A DNA stretch of 64,000 nt from Mustela lutreola (Eukaryota; Chordata; Mammalia; Carnivora; Mustelidae), in assembly GCF_030435805.1 (NCBI RefSeq), contig NC_081299.1:36140001-36204000 (forward strand). Direction: 5' to 3'. Positions 1-17,850 of this stretch are shown piece after piece. Every line of letters begins with the position of its first letter. Position 1 is the first letter of the stretch. Below the pieces are notes generated by a model. The model did no database searches. It was not told the DNA's origin and saw nothing but the letters and a program-made list of their open reading frames with translations. The position numbers were made by a program, and so were the translations under genes.

Positions 1-307
1 CTAGCTATGCAGCAGTACCCTGACAGCAGTGAAGGAAAGTCTTGCCTTGCCCTCCCCCATTCTGTGGATATTTCTAGAACCCCTGATTCCATTTATATCT
101 ACATTGATGTGCAGCCTGGTGCTGGCTTTGGGTGGCCCAGCTCCCATCCTTCTGGCTCTACAGAATGTTTTTCCTCCCTACAGGATGAGTTTTTAGACTC
201 CTTAGCCAATAAAGGGAGAAATTTCTCGTTTTCCATCTTCCTATCTCAAATGAGTGGTAAGGAACTGCTTGCCCACACTGCTTTAAGGCCTGCCTCTCTG
301 TCCCCAG

Positions 308-1629
308 CTATGTGGTGTTGCCCTGTTGGCCGTGGGCATCTGGGTGTCGATTGACGGGTCGTCTTTCCTGAAGATCTTCGGGCCGCTGTCGTCCAGTGCC
401 ATGCAGTTCGTCAACGTGGGCTACTTCCTCATCGCTGCCGGTGCTGTGCTCTTCGCGCTCGGTTTCCTGGGCTGCTACGGTGCTCAGACTGAGAACAAGT
501 GTGCCCTCATGATGGTGTGTCAAACCCAGCTCCCCGGGCCCATAACCAAGATCCAGGGTCCCCTCACCCTTGAATCCAGGCCCTGGAGATCCCCAAGCCA
601 TGCTCTGCACTCCAGGGCCCTCGGCAGAGGGAGCGGCTGCCTTGCCATACTGGGTGGTGGGTTGCAATAGGTAAGGCACAAGGGACCGCCTCTTTCTAAA
701 CTCAGACCTCTGGTCCCCATTCAGTTCTTCCTGATCCTCCTCCTCATCTTCATCGCGGAGGTGGCAGCTGCTGTGGTCGCCCTGGTGTACACCACCATGG
801 TGAGGAGCAGGGGACGGGGCAAGGGGGAAAGATGGGGAAGAGCCCTGCAAGTGGGCTGTGGCCCCCAGGGCCCTGAGCACCGGCCTGCCCCACCCAGGCT
901 GAGCACTTCCTGACGTTGCTGGTAGTGCCCGCCATCAAGCAAGACTACGGTTCCCAGAAGGACTTCACCCAAGTGTGGAACACCACCATGGAAGGGGTAA
1001 GGTGGGCTGGGGGACATTTTGGGGTGGGGAGAAAGAGGCAAGGCCCTGCTGACCACCCTTCCCTCCTCCTCTTCAGCTCAAGTGCTGTGGCTTCAACAAC
1101 TACACAGATTTTGAGGGCTCTCCCTACTTCATGAAGAACCATACCTTTCCCCCGTACTGCTGTGCCGACAATGGAAATGGCACCACTGTAGAACCCTGCA
1201 CCGAGGAGAAGGCGAAGGACAAGACTGTACAGGTGTGGTATGGAAGGTTGGGGGCTGCTTTAATGGCCGCAAAGTGCTGAATGAGGGAGGGGTGCAGCGG
1301 CTGACTCTCCCCTCTCCCCCAAGGGTTGTTTCAGCCAGCTTCTGTATGACATCCGGACCAACGCTGCCACTGTGGGTGGTGTGGCAGCTGGAATTGGAGG
1401 CTTGGAGGTAAGGGGGTGAGGAGGGTGGGGCAGGGTAACCCGACTGGACCAGGGTGCTTGACCCATCTTGGAGGCCTTGCTGGAGGAGAGAGACTTCTGG
1501 TGGGGTGTCTTGGAGGCGGGGGACTAAAAGCAGAAGGGCCCTGATCACATCCCTCACCTCTGCCCGTTCCTTTCCCATCAGCTGGCTGCCATGATCGTGT
1601 CCATGTATCTGTACTGCAACCTGAAATAG
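308..1629 (+). CDS. TSPAN1: Tetraspanin-1, coding exons 2-7 (5' partial)
   Basis: Six exons, all with AG/GT borders and phase-0 junctions: 308-514, 725-799, 898-996, 1077-1232, 1324-1407, 1582-1629 (stop TAG 1627-1629). They encode 222 residues. Adding the 19 N-terminal residues expected on the upstream exon gives 241, the human TSPAN1 length. Visible parts are the end of TM1 ([12 protein letters not shown]), TM2 ([20 protein letters not shown]), TM3 ([20 protein letters not shown]), a large extracellular loop with the tetraspanin KCCG motif plus further paired cysteines, and TM4 ending [12 protein letters not shown]. The loop carries four N-glycosylation sequons (NTT, NYT, NHT, NGT). Family role: four-pass organiser of membrane microdomains at the plasma membrane and late endosomes of epithelial cells. 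Nothing is broken. The start codon exon is not in bases 1-307, which read as intron. Confidence 0.97.
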
Positions 1630-2070
1630 TCTGCTTCTACCTCCGCCACCGCAGCTGCCACCCAGGAACCCGGGAGGGCACCCTGGCACTGCCAAGCAGC
1701 AGTGACTGGGGTGGGGACAGGATCCAGTGGTGTCACTTGGGCCAGAGAGGGCTGGCCTTGCTGCTCTGGACTTGGGGCCAAACAGGGGACGGCCCACTTC
1801 AGGCTGTGCCTGACTTTTCCTTCCATGGGCGGGGGTGTGGGGACAGAACCTCTAATGTGCCAGTTCTCCTGCCCATACTTCCAGTCTGTCCCTCAAACCC
1901 TTGACACCCTGTGGCACCCAGGGGTGCTCTTGGTGATCCCAGCAGCTCCTGGGGGATGAGAGAAAGACACCCCATTGCACAGGCATATGTAAAACCGGCA
2001 GGCACTGGGCGGAGATGTAGAAGGCACAACAGAACTCATCACCCAATTAAAATGTCTCCATTTGGAACTT
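1630..2070 (+). other. TSPAN1: TSPAN1 3' UTR
   Basis: Sequence from the stop codon to just past the ATTAAA signal. It has no conserved coding frame. The exact cleavage point is inferred. Confidence 0.75.
2046..2051 (+). terminator. TSPAN1: TSPAN1 polyadenylation signal ATTAAA
   Basis: ATTAAA lies about 415 bases after the stop. The TSPAN1 3' UTR probably ends within the next 15-30 bases, followed by a T/G-containing stretch. Confidence 0.6.
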
Positions 2071-4069
2071 TCTGTGTATCCTTGGAGAGGCAGGACGCCT
2101 TGCCTCAGATTCCTGAGGGGCTGGTGACTCATAAGGCCCTTGTAAAAGTCTCAGAAGGGAAGTAGGGTGGAGGTAGGTGCCTGTTTCTCCTTCCCTTGAA
2201 TTCCAGGCCTGGGAGGGAGCCTAACAGGGATGACCAGGTCACTCAGGGAGGACATGGGGGCTGGGCCAGTCTGCCTTCCTATAACATGTGAGGACTTTGG
2301 CCTGAAACCACCCCCCTCCTGAGTAGGGGCAATGGACTGGAAAGCTATGAAAATAACAAGCCTTTGCCCAAGTGGGGGCGGAGTCACCAGAAATACTGCC
2401 AAGGCAATGGCAGAGGGTCACTTCTTAGGCTCTGGAAGTCCTCCAGAAGCCAACATCAGAGGATCCAAGCTGTCCACCCTTCTCACTGGGGCAAAGCCCC
2501 ACATCTGTCCCTGCCTTGGGGATTTTAGAAAGAACTTTGTTTATTCTTGGTTCTGGCTTGCCTCTGGAACTCTACAGATCTGATCTCTTATTTAAATTTA
2601 ACTACTCCATGCTCTAGAAACTGGGCCTAGAAAGCCCAAGTGACTTATTCCACATCTATAACCTTCCCAGAAGAGCTGAGCTTTGATTTGGGCCCAGGCT
2701 GTCTGACTCCAGGGCCTGGTGGGGTCCTGGCTGGTGTGGGGTCAGATTCACTTGAAAGCCCGAAGATCCCAAACATAGATCTGCTAGCTGCTGAACCAGG
2801 ACTGACAGCACGAACGAGGGAGGCTATGACCAACGAGACCCAGGCTGGCAGACCGTGCTCCTCCTTGCTTCCCTTTGACCCCTGATTTTTCCTCCCTGGC
2901 TTTTCCAGGACAGCCCAGAACTATTTACTATCCCCTGCTGAGCCCAAGAAGGAACAACCTGGCCAGGGTCACACACAGTGCCTGAGAGTTAGTCTGAGGC
3001 CTAGATCAGGAGCCTACTGGGGATGGGGGGCTGGCAGGGAGAGCAAGTCGCCACTAGTCCCTCTCCCTGCTTCAGCACCTGACCTCTCTCACACACCAGT
3101 TGCCTACACAGAGGCTGTAAGGGATTTGTTTGCCCAGGGCGGGGACTCTACCTAGTCATGGGCTAACTTCCCCTCAACCTTGCTGTTGGGGCACCTGAAG
3201 CACTAGCTCTATCTCCAGTAAACACTGAAGGCGTCAGGGTGGCGACAAATGGTCCAAGCAACACACCACCTGTGCCACCTGTGCCATCAGGGAGCTGGGC
3301 TCCAGGCACTAGTGGGGGAGGGAGGGGTGGAGCTGGTGAAAAGGCGGGGGTTCTAGACAGTTCCTGCCTCCCCAGCCAAGGCTCTCCATCAGGAGCTCAT
3401 GAGGCTCACCTTGAAAGGACTCTGCAGGCTGCCCCTTCTCAGAAGGCATGTTCTACACTCAGCTTCCTGATCCTAAGTCCTGGACAGATCCCTTAAATGT
3501 CCTGCCCCCTGCCTTAGTGCTTTCTCATCCACTACCTCAATCGCATTCATTTCCTGGTGCTTCCAGAGCTATCTAAGTTATATCTTCCTCATCTCTTCGG
3601 GTCACTGGTTAGGTGAGAATCTGATGAAAACGATGGTTTTTCTCCTAACTGTCTAGAATCAGATTCTCCTGCTCTCCTGCTCCCATCACCTCCCTCATCC
3701 CCCAAGCATCTCTTTTTGCTCTCCTGCTCCATCTTTGGGGATAGGTACCTGCCCAGACAAGCTAGGCGAGAGATAAAAGCTCCGTAGGGAAGGGGTTTGG
3801 GGTGGCTGTTCTAAGCTCAGCCCCAAGTAGGGTGGGGCTGAGGTAAGGCTCTGTTGTCCTAAGGTGGAGCTTCGGGAAAAATCTTGGGAGTTTGAGACTT
3901 GGGCATCCCCTGGTGGCCAAATGGCCCCAAACGAAGCTAAACCCTGTGGAGGACAGTAAGGAAAACTATCATGACCATTCACTTTCCTATCCCTCTTTCT
4001 CTCTCTCTCTCATACACACAAATGCCCCCACCCCAAACCACCTCACACATAACCATAAAACACATCCCC
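2071..4069. other. Convergent intergenic gap TSPAN1 / POMGNT1
   Basis: About 2 kb between the facing 3' ends of TSPAN1 and POMGNT1. It shows no exon-like frame, no CAN-SINE and no recognisable repeat beyond low-complexity CT runs near 4000. One CTCF-like word lies near 3902-3920. Confidence 0.6.
3902..3920 (-). promoter_or_regulatory. Weak CTCF-like motif
   Basis: The minus strand reads TTGGCCACCAGGGGATGCC. This fits the CTCF core CCAC-AGGGG but departs from the usual GGC following it. It lies between two convergent genes. Motif match only. Confidence 0.3.
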
Positions 4070-4656
4070 GGAAGTTTTCTCCTTTTTTAATCAATGACCA
4101 CCTTATCCAGCTTTGGAAATCTGGACAAAGGGGAGGCTGAAAAGAGGCCTGGTTCCGTGTCTGAGGGTCTCTGAGTGAGTCTGTGGCAGCAGGCCGGGCC
4201 CCAGCGGGCCTGTCCATGGGTTGGGCACAGCAGATTCCTGAGTAAGAGCCAGCCCCATCCCCAGGGCAGCACCCCAGCTGAGAAAGGATTCCAGGCCCTC
4301 TGGGCTTCAGCCTGTTCCCAAGGCCCTCAGGACAGTCAATAAATAGGTTAGATTCTGAACCAGGCCCGGGAGGAGGGAGTGTGCAAAGGGCAGGATCAGC
4401 TGCCCAGGGACCCCAGTGATTCCCAGGTACTATCCTGGCCCTTCCCAACAGGGAAGTAAATAAATAGACCTCCAACTCAGGTACAGGGGCGTTGGAGCAG
4501 GGGAAGCCTCCCCTTTGAGTTAGTAATTAAGTCTCATGTTAAAAACAAGCCAACCCAGACCCCTACCAGTGTCTACAAAATCCTACAGGATGGGGTGAAG
4601 GGCTAGCCTGCCTAGGGGTACACAGTACCCAGCCCTGCAGGGTCCTGGAGGAGGTC
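4070..4656 (-). other. POMGNT1: POMGNT1 3' UTR
   Basis: Non-coding stretch between the POMGNT1 stop and its ATTAAA signal on the minus strand. The extent is inferred from the signal. Confidence 0.6.
4086..4091 (-). terminator. POMGNT1: POMGNT1 polyadenylation signal ATTAAA (minus strand)
   Basis: The plus strand reads TTTAAT, so the minus strand has ATTAAA about 570 bases past the POMGNT1 stop. That distance suits the 3' UTR length I remember for this gene. No better AATAAA occurs on the minus strand in 4100-4656. Confidence 0.55.
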
Positions 4657-12737
<8,081 letters not shown>

Positions 12738-13129
12738 CTGAGAGGACCAGAGGGTCATAGGGACTAGGGTGTACCTCCCAAAGTCTGATGCCTTCTGGGG
12801 AGACCAGGAGGACCTCCCAACAACTCTTTCCTGCAGACATCCAGGTTGTGTGACCTGGGAAAAGTGGCTCAACTGCTCTGAAAGGAACCATTCAGAGGGG
12901 TCGGGTCACCTGGAAACTCCCCTGGGGCTGAGGTGCCTGGGGTAACTGGCAGAGCTGCCCAGGGCCCCCAGAACAGAGGCCAAGTAATCGGCTCTCAATG
13001 TTCATCAGCCCCTAGAAAGACCAAGGCCCAGGACTTCCCGGTCCTGGGGTGGGCAAAGGGCACAAACACCACCCCCCACCAACCCTGGCCCCCAATCCTC
13101 CACCCGCTTGCTTGCGCTTTCGCCCTCTC

Positions 13130-13530
13130 CTATCTGGCCCCGCTCTTCTCCTTCCAGGGCTCGGAGCCGCCTGAGGACTCGGGAGACCTGCCCCGGCCGC
13201 GCCAACCCTCCCGGACTCCCGCCCTGGAGGACTCACGGCTCAGGGGGCCCGGGCCCCGCTCGGGCCCCTCTCCGGCCCGCACTGCTCTGCCCGGCGCACA
13301 GCGGCCTCCGCCTCCTCCATGCCGCTCGCGGCCCCGCCCCGGCCCGGTCCGCCCCGCCTCCCCGCTTCCGCCGCCGCCGCCGCGGGGTGAGAGGGCGGCG
13401 GGCGGTGCTTAGGGCGGCGGCGGCGGCGACGGCGGGTGTCAGCGGCCGGCGAGCACTCGGAATACTCAGTTCCGCGGCAGCTTCGCAACTGGCGGGCGGG
13501 ATGGCTGCTGGAACACAGCAGCAGCCCCTC
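13130..13530 (-). promoter_or_regulatory. POMGNT1: CpG island / POMGNT1 promoter and non-coding first exon
   Basis: Dense CpG and GC-box sequence (runs of gccccgcccc, ccgccgccgc). On the minus strand a good donor (gtgagt) sits at 13236-13235, so a non-coding exon probably ends at 13237 and splices to the exon holding the ATG at 12687. No TATA box was seen, as is usual for a housekeeping promoter. Long open frames here on both strands result from GC-richness. Confidence 0.7.
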
Positions 13531-13719
13531 CCCCCAATTTAGCCTTGGCCCCCAGCATCATGGATGGCGAACCCTAGAGCCTAGAGCCTTGGACGAGACC
13601 ATTCGGGATGCCAAGGTCAGAGGGCCTACAGGTCTCGGCACAGCTACCCGCTTCCCTTGCTTCGGCAAGGCTTGCACCCTGGTCTAGGGTGTGCCTTTGG
13701 AGGCTAAGGAGAGTTAAAA

Positions 13720-13980
13720 ATCTGATTCGACCACTACGCTAGACCTTGGGCAAGTCACTTCACGTCTCAGCCTGGATTTCCTAATCTGTGAAATGGGGGT
13801 ATGCTTATATAATACTTACTCTATGCCAGTCACTGTTCGAAGTACTTTATTTACACCACCTTGTTTAATTCCACAACAATCCCATGAGTTGGGTACTGTT
13901 AGTAATGAGATCCAGTGTCACAAAGCTGGGAGCTGGAATTCAAACAGGCATCCCAGCTCGATTCCTCTCTCAACACCCCC
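13720..13980. repeat. Two opposed MIR fragments
   Basis: 13720-13810 reads as antisense MIR (ccttgggcaagtcacttc, aatctgtgaaatggggg). 13811-13975 reads as sense MIR (ctatgccagtcactgttcga). Upstream flank of POMGNT1. Confidence 0.6.
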
Positions 13981-14057
13981 TCCCCCTACACTGATAATAA
14001 TACAGATTTGTCCTGAAGGTTTAATGAGATAATACATACAAAGAACTTAGCTTAACA

Positions 14058-14215
14058 CCGTAGTTCTTATATTTTACCTTGCATCAGAATCACTTGGAGG
14101 GCATCTTAAAACACAAATTGCTAGGCCCTGTTCTTAGAGTTTCCCATTCGATAGTCTGGGCAGAGAAGAATAATGCATTTCTAACAAGTTTCTAGATGAT
14201 GGTGATGTTTATCCG
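14058..14215 (-). mobile_element. MER5A-type hAT (Charlie) fossil
   Basis: catcagaatcacttggaggg followed by cttaaaacacaaattgctag matches the MER5A core in reverse orientation. Non-autonomous DNA transposon remnant. Confidence 0.65.
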
Positions 14216-14521
14216 AAGTGAGTAGGTAGACAGGGAAGTTTTAAGCAGAAAAGTGATATAGTCCTATTTAACAGGAACTTTACTGTTTTGTGGAGAATGT
14301 TTTAAAAGGAAATGGAGGAAGCCAGAAGACCAGTTAGATTTTTTTGAGCTCTCCATATTCCACCTGCTTCCTAAATGGTGGGATGGTATCCCCCAAAATG
14401 TTAACATGGGTGATTTTTACTGGTTTTTTTTTTTGGGGGGGGCGGTGATTTTTCCAAATAGGTATGTATTAGAGAATAGAAGAAAACCCAGCACATTTTA
14501 TTAGCATTTGAAAAAGATGTC

Positions 14522-14731
14522 GCGGGCGCCTGGGTGGCTCAGTGGGTTAAGCCGCTGCCTTCGGCTCAGGTCATGATCTCGGGGTCCTGGGATCGAGTCC
14601 CGCATCGGGCTCTCTGCTCAGCAGGAAGCCTGCTTCCCTCTCTCTCTCTCTCTCTGCCTGCCTCTCCGACTACTTGTGATTTCTCTCTGTCAAATAAATA
14701 AATAAATAAATCTTTAAAAAAAAAAAAAAAA
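14522..14731 (+). mobile_element. CAN-SINE, cluster member 1
   Basis: Full head gggcgcctgggtggctcag, CT body, aaataaataaataaatcttt and poly(A). Preceded by gaaaaagatgtc (14510-14521), which recurs only after cluster member 4. Confidence 0.93.
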
Positions 14732-14734
14732 GAA

Positions 14735-14945
14735 GGGGCGCCTGGGTGGCTCAGTTTGTTAAGCATCTGCCTTCGGTTCAGGTCATGATCGGGGGTCCTG
14801 GGATCGAGTCCTGCAGCAGGCTCTGCGCTCAGTGGCAAGCCGGCTTCTCCCTCTGCCTCTGCTCCTCCTCTTGTTCACATGTGCTCTCTCTCTCTCAGAT
14901 AAATAAATAAAACCAGAAATAAAATCAGAAATAAATAAAACCATT
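14735..14945 (+). mobile_element. CAN-SINE, cluster member 2
   Basis: Head ggggcgcctgggtggctcag with a diverged body. The tail is interrupted (aaccagaaataaaatcag), suggesting it is older than its neighbours. Confidence 0.9.
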
Positions 14946-14955
14946 AGCTATATTT

Positions 14956-15159
14956 TGGGGCACCTGGGTGGCTCAGTGGGTTAAGCCGCTGCCTTCAGCT
15001 CGGGTCATGATCTCAGAGTGCTGGAATCGAGTCCCGCATCGGGCTCTCTGCTCAGCAGGGAGCCTGCTTCCCTCTCTCTCTCTCCGCCTGCCTCTCTGTC
15101 TACTTGTGATTTCTCTCTGTCAAATAAATAAATAAAATCTTAAAAAAAAAAAAAAAAAA
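14956..15159 (+). mobile_element. CAN-SINE, cluster member 3
   Basis: Head ggggcacctgggtggctcag, ggttaagccgctgcc, ends aataaaatcttaaaaaaa. Confidence 0.93.
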
Positions 15160-15357
15160 GGGCGCCTGGGTGGCTCAGTGGGTTAAGCCGCTGCCTTCGG
15201 CTCAGGTCATGATCTCAGGGTCCTGGGATCGAGGCCCGCATCGGGCTCTCTGCTCAGCAGGGAGCTTGCTTCCTCCTCTCTCTCTGCCTGCTTGTGATCT
15301 CTCTCTGTCAAATAAATAAATAAAATCTTAAAAAAAAAAAAGAAAAAGAAAAAAAAA
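15160..15357 (+). mobile_element. CAN-SINE, cluster member 4
   Basis: Head gggcgcctgggtggctcag with a degenerate A/G tail. Followed by gaaaaagatgtc at 15358-15369, the partner of the copy at 14510-14521. Confidence 0.93.
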
Positions 15358-15399
15358 GAAAAAGATGTCACTCAGGGCTCCTCTCTGATCTTTGCTGCT

Positions 15400-16420
15400 C
15401 AGTCTCCCTCTTCACAGATCTTATCCACTCTCCTGACCTGTTAACCGCCTAGATTCTTACACTTGTATCTGTAGTCTTAACATTTCTCCTGAGCTCTAGG
15501 CTGACCTGTGTCCAGCTGCCAGCTGCCTGCTGGACATCTTCACAGACCCCTCCAACTCAGTGCCACCCCTGCTGTGATCATCTCTTCCCACTCCTCCTAG
15601 TCCTCTTTCTGGGTTCCCTTCCTTTTTGAATGGCACCAGGCCAAACAGCTAAGAGTCACCCTTGAATCCTCTTCTCCACGAGCCAGTCCAGGTCTGTTTG
15701 CTCATCACTGTATGCTCTGCACCACACACACTGGCTAGCAAATAGTAGACTCTCCATAATATTTATTGGAATCATTTGTTTTCTTGAACAAGCCATCATG
15801 AATGCCACTATAATTAAATGAATATAACCAGTCTTGTCTATCTTACCTCCTTAAGAGTTCTCCATTCTGGCCTCTTTTCCAACCTCACAAACAGCCCCTG
15901 GTCCAGACCATTTCAGTTTCTTGCCTTCCAAACAGTTTCCTTGACTCCAGTTTTGTACCCCTCCAATCGTTTCTCCTTGCAAAATCCAGAGTAATTTTTC
16001 AAAAAGGCAAATCTGTTTTTTTAACCTCTGATAACCCTCTGTGGACTGAGAGACACTAAGGAAAAATATTTTACTTAAAATTACAGAGGTAACCATTAAA
16101 TGATCTAAAAATAGTGATAGAAATATATAGGGCCAGTGGAAGAGGGGAAGCACAGAATGTGAGATAAATCATATTTATCATAATAGGAAGTCAGTAGACA
16201 ATTTTTAAAATTAATAAATAGTAGTCCTGTATAAGTGTATGTCGGGTTATATGTATAAACACCAGAAAAAAGTAGTTGAATGTGGTTGCCTCTGGGGAGT
16301 GGGGCTAGAGGTGGAAAACGATAGACCAAGTTAACTATCTTTACATTTGTAAATCCTTCTGTGACCCTGTGCTGGAATTACTTGGATAAAACATCCAAAT
16401 CAAGCCAAAACAAAAAAAAG
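15400..16420. other. Intergenic stretch with diverged LINE-like sequence
   Basis: 15480-15640 (ctgacctgtgtccagctgcc, ctggacatcttcacagaccc) and 15950-16030 resemble L2. The remainder is AT-rich with no recognised element or exon. Confidence 0.4.
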
Positions 16421-16492
16421 TTTTTCATCGCTCCACATTGCCTACAAAATATAATCCAAGCACCATAGAACCATCTTCTATTACCCTGTTAT

Positions 16493-16650
16493 TCAAAGTA
16501 TGGTCCCTGGCCCAGCAGCATGGCCATCACCTGGGAGCTTGTTAGAAAAGAACCTCAGGCTCCATCCCAGATCTTCAGAATCACAGTCTGCATTTTAACA
16601 AGATTTGCAGAAAATTCATAACCACAGTCAAGCTTAAGAAGCGTAAGTCT
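16493..16650 (+). mobile_element. MER5A-type hAT (Charlie) fossil
   Basis: caaagtatggtccctggccc, agcatggccatcacctggga and cattttaacaagatt are the MER5A landmarks in order. Confidence 0.75.
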
Positions 16651-16652
16651 AG

Positions 16653-16833
16653 GAGTGCCTGGGTGGCTCAGTTGGTTAAGTGGCTGCCTTCAGCTCAGGT
16701 GGTGATCCCAGGGTTCTGGGATCAAGAGAGCCCCCTGCTCAGTGGGGAGCCTGCTTCTCTTCCTCTGCCCCTCCCCTTGCTTGTGCTCTTTCTTTCTCTC
16801 AAATAAATAAATAAAACCTTAGAAGGAAAAAAA
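16653..16833 (+). mobile_element. CAN-SINE
   Basis: Head gagtgcctgggtggctcag, tail aaataaataaataaaacctt. A weak aagcgt repeat flanks it. Confidence 0.88.
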
Positions 16834-16949
16834 GCGTCACTCTACAGGATCAAGCATGATCTGGCCCATGTGGACCTTTTCATCTTCAATACTCGTTGCT
16901 TCTCATTGGCCAGAAGAACCTTATTTTCTCCTTTTATTTAAACTCAGGG

Positions 16950-17075
16950 CAAGGCACCAGGCTGGCTCAGTCACAAGAGCGTGTAACTCTTGATCTCCTG
17001 GCTGAGTTCAAACTTCATGTTGGGTGTAGAGAAATATTTCGAAATAAATGAATAAATAAATAAAAATAAATAAAT
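16950..17075 (+). mobile_element. Short, older CAN-SINE type
   Basis: tRNA-like head without the CT body: cttgatctcctggctgagtt, tgttgggtgtagagaaatat, then (aaat)n. This is the older class of carnivore SINE. Confidence 0.75.
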
Positions 17076-17093
17076 CCAGTGGTTACACTGAAA

Positions 17094-17123
17094 GTGTGTG
17101 TGTGTGTGTGTCTGTCTGTCTGT
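17094..17123 (+). repeat. (TG)n/(TCTG)n microsatellite
   Basis: Uninterrupted tgtg run passing into ctgtctgtctg. Confidence 0.9.
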
Positions 17124-17415
17124 AGCTAGCTAAATTCTAACCACTGTTGTACACCCAGCCCCTCTACTTCAGGAAGCCTTTCAAAATCCTCTGCAGCTTC
17201 TGTCACCACTGTTTCTTAAACTCCCATACCCCTGAGGATGCTTAGCTTTTTTCAGCAAACATTTATCGGGCGCCTGCTATGTGACTGGCTAGACTCAGCT
17301 GGCAGTGTAGGGGGAAGGCACTGAACACTCCTAGTGCTCCTTCAAGTGCAAATCCAAGTACAAATCGCCCAGCCCCACCCATTCTAGGTACAGACATTAT
17401 GTGCGCAGCACTCGA

Positions 17416-17473
17416 ACACACACACACACACATACACACGCGAACACGAACACACACGCGCACGCACACACGA
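17416..17473 (+). repeat. CA/CACG microsatellite upstream of LURAP1
   Basis: Interrupted (ca)n with cg steps, about 170 bases before the LURAP1 start codon, at the edge of its CpG island. Confidence 0.85.
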
Positions 17474-17479
17474 ACGGCT

Positions 17480-17850
17480 CTGCGCGGCTTTTCTGAGTGT
17501 TACGGCACCCTCTGCCCGCCCCCGCGCGGCGCGGGCGGGGACCCACCGGTTCCGCTCAGCACCAGCAGCGGGCAAAGGAGGACCCCCGGGAACGAGACCC
17601 CGCCGTCCGGTGGCCCAGTCCTCTTCAGCCTTAGGCCCGCATGGAGGGAACTGCGGAGTTCCAGACGCCTGACCTGCGAGATGTGGAGGGCAAGGTGGGC
17701 AGGAAGACCCCTGAAGGGCTGCTCCGCGGGCTGCGAGGCGAATGGGAGCCGGGAACCTCCGGCGCCCTGCTGCTCTCGGGGGCGCCTAGTACCGGCCACG
17801 GCCACAGCCTGGGGGACAAGATCATGGCGTTGAGGATGGAGCTGGTGAGT
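17480..17850 (+). promoter_or_regulatory. LURAP1: CpG island / LURAP1 promoter
   Basis: CpG-dense block (cccccgcgcggcgcgggcgg at 17519 onward) covering the leader and coding exon 1. No TATA box was recognised. The transcription start was not located. Confidence 0.65.

Noticed and set aside
308-880. 190-codon minus frame opposite TSPAN1
   Set aside because: Antisense shadow of TSPAN1 exons, with no independent features.
1129-1797. 222-codon minus frame
   Set aside because: Antisense shadow of TSPAN1 exons 5-7 and their introns.
3987-4475. 162-codon minus frame downstream of POMGNT1
   Set aside because: Runs through the POMGNT1 3' UTR and its poly(A) signal. No conserved motif.
13108-13542. 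144-codon frame in the GC-rich block near POMGNT1
   Set aside because: Arg/Pro/Ala-rich translation of CpG-island DNA on the strand opposite POMGNT1. No homology recognised.
14510-15369. Regularly spaced similar units that could suggest a CRISPR-like array
   Set aside because: The units are about 200-bp SINEs with poly(A) tails in mammalian DNA, not short repeats with unique spacers.
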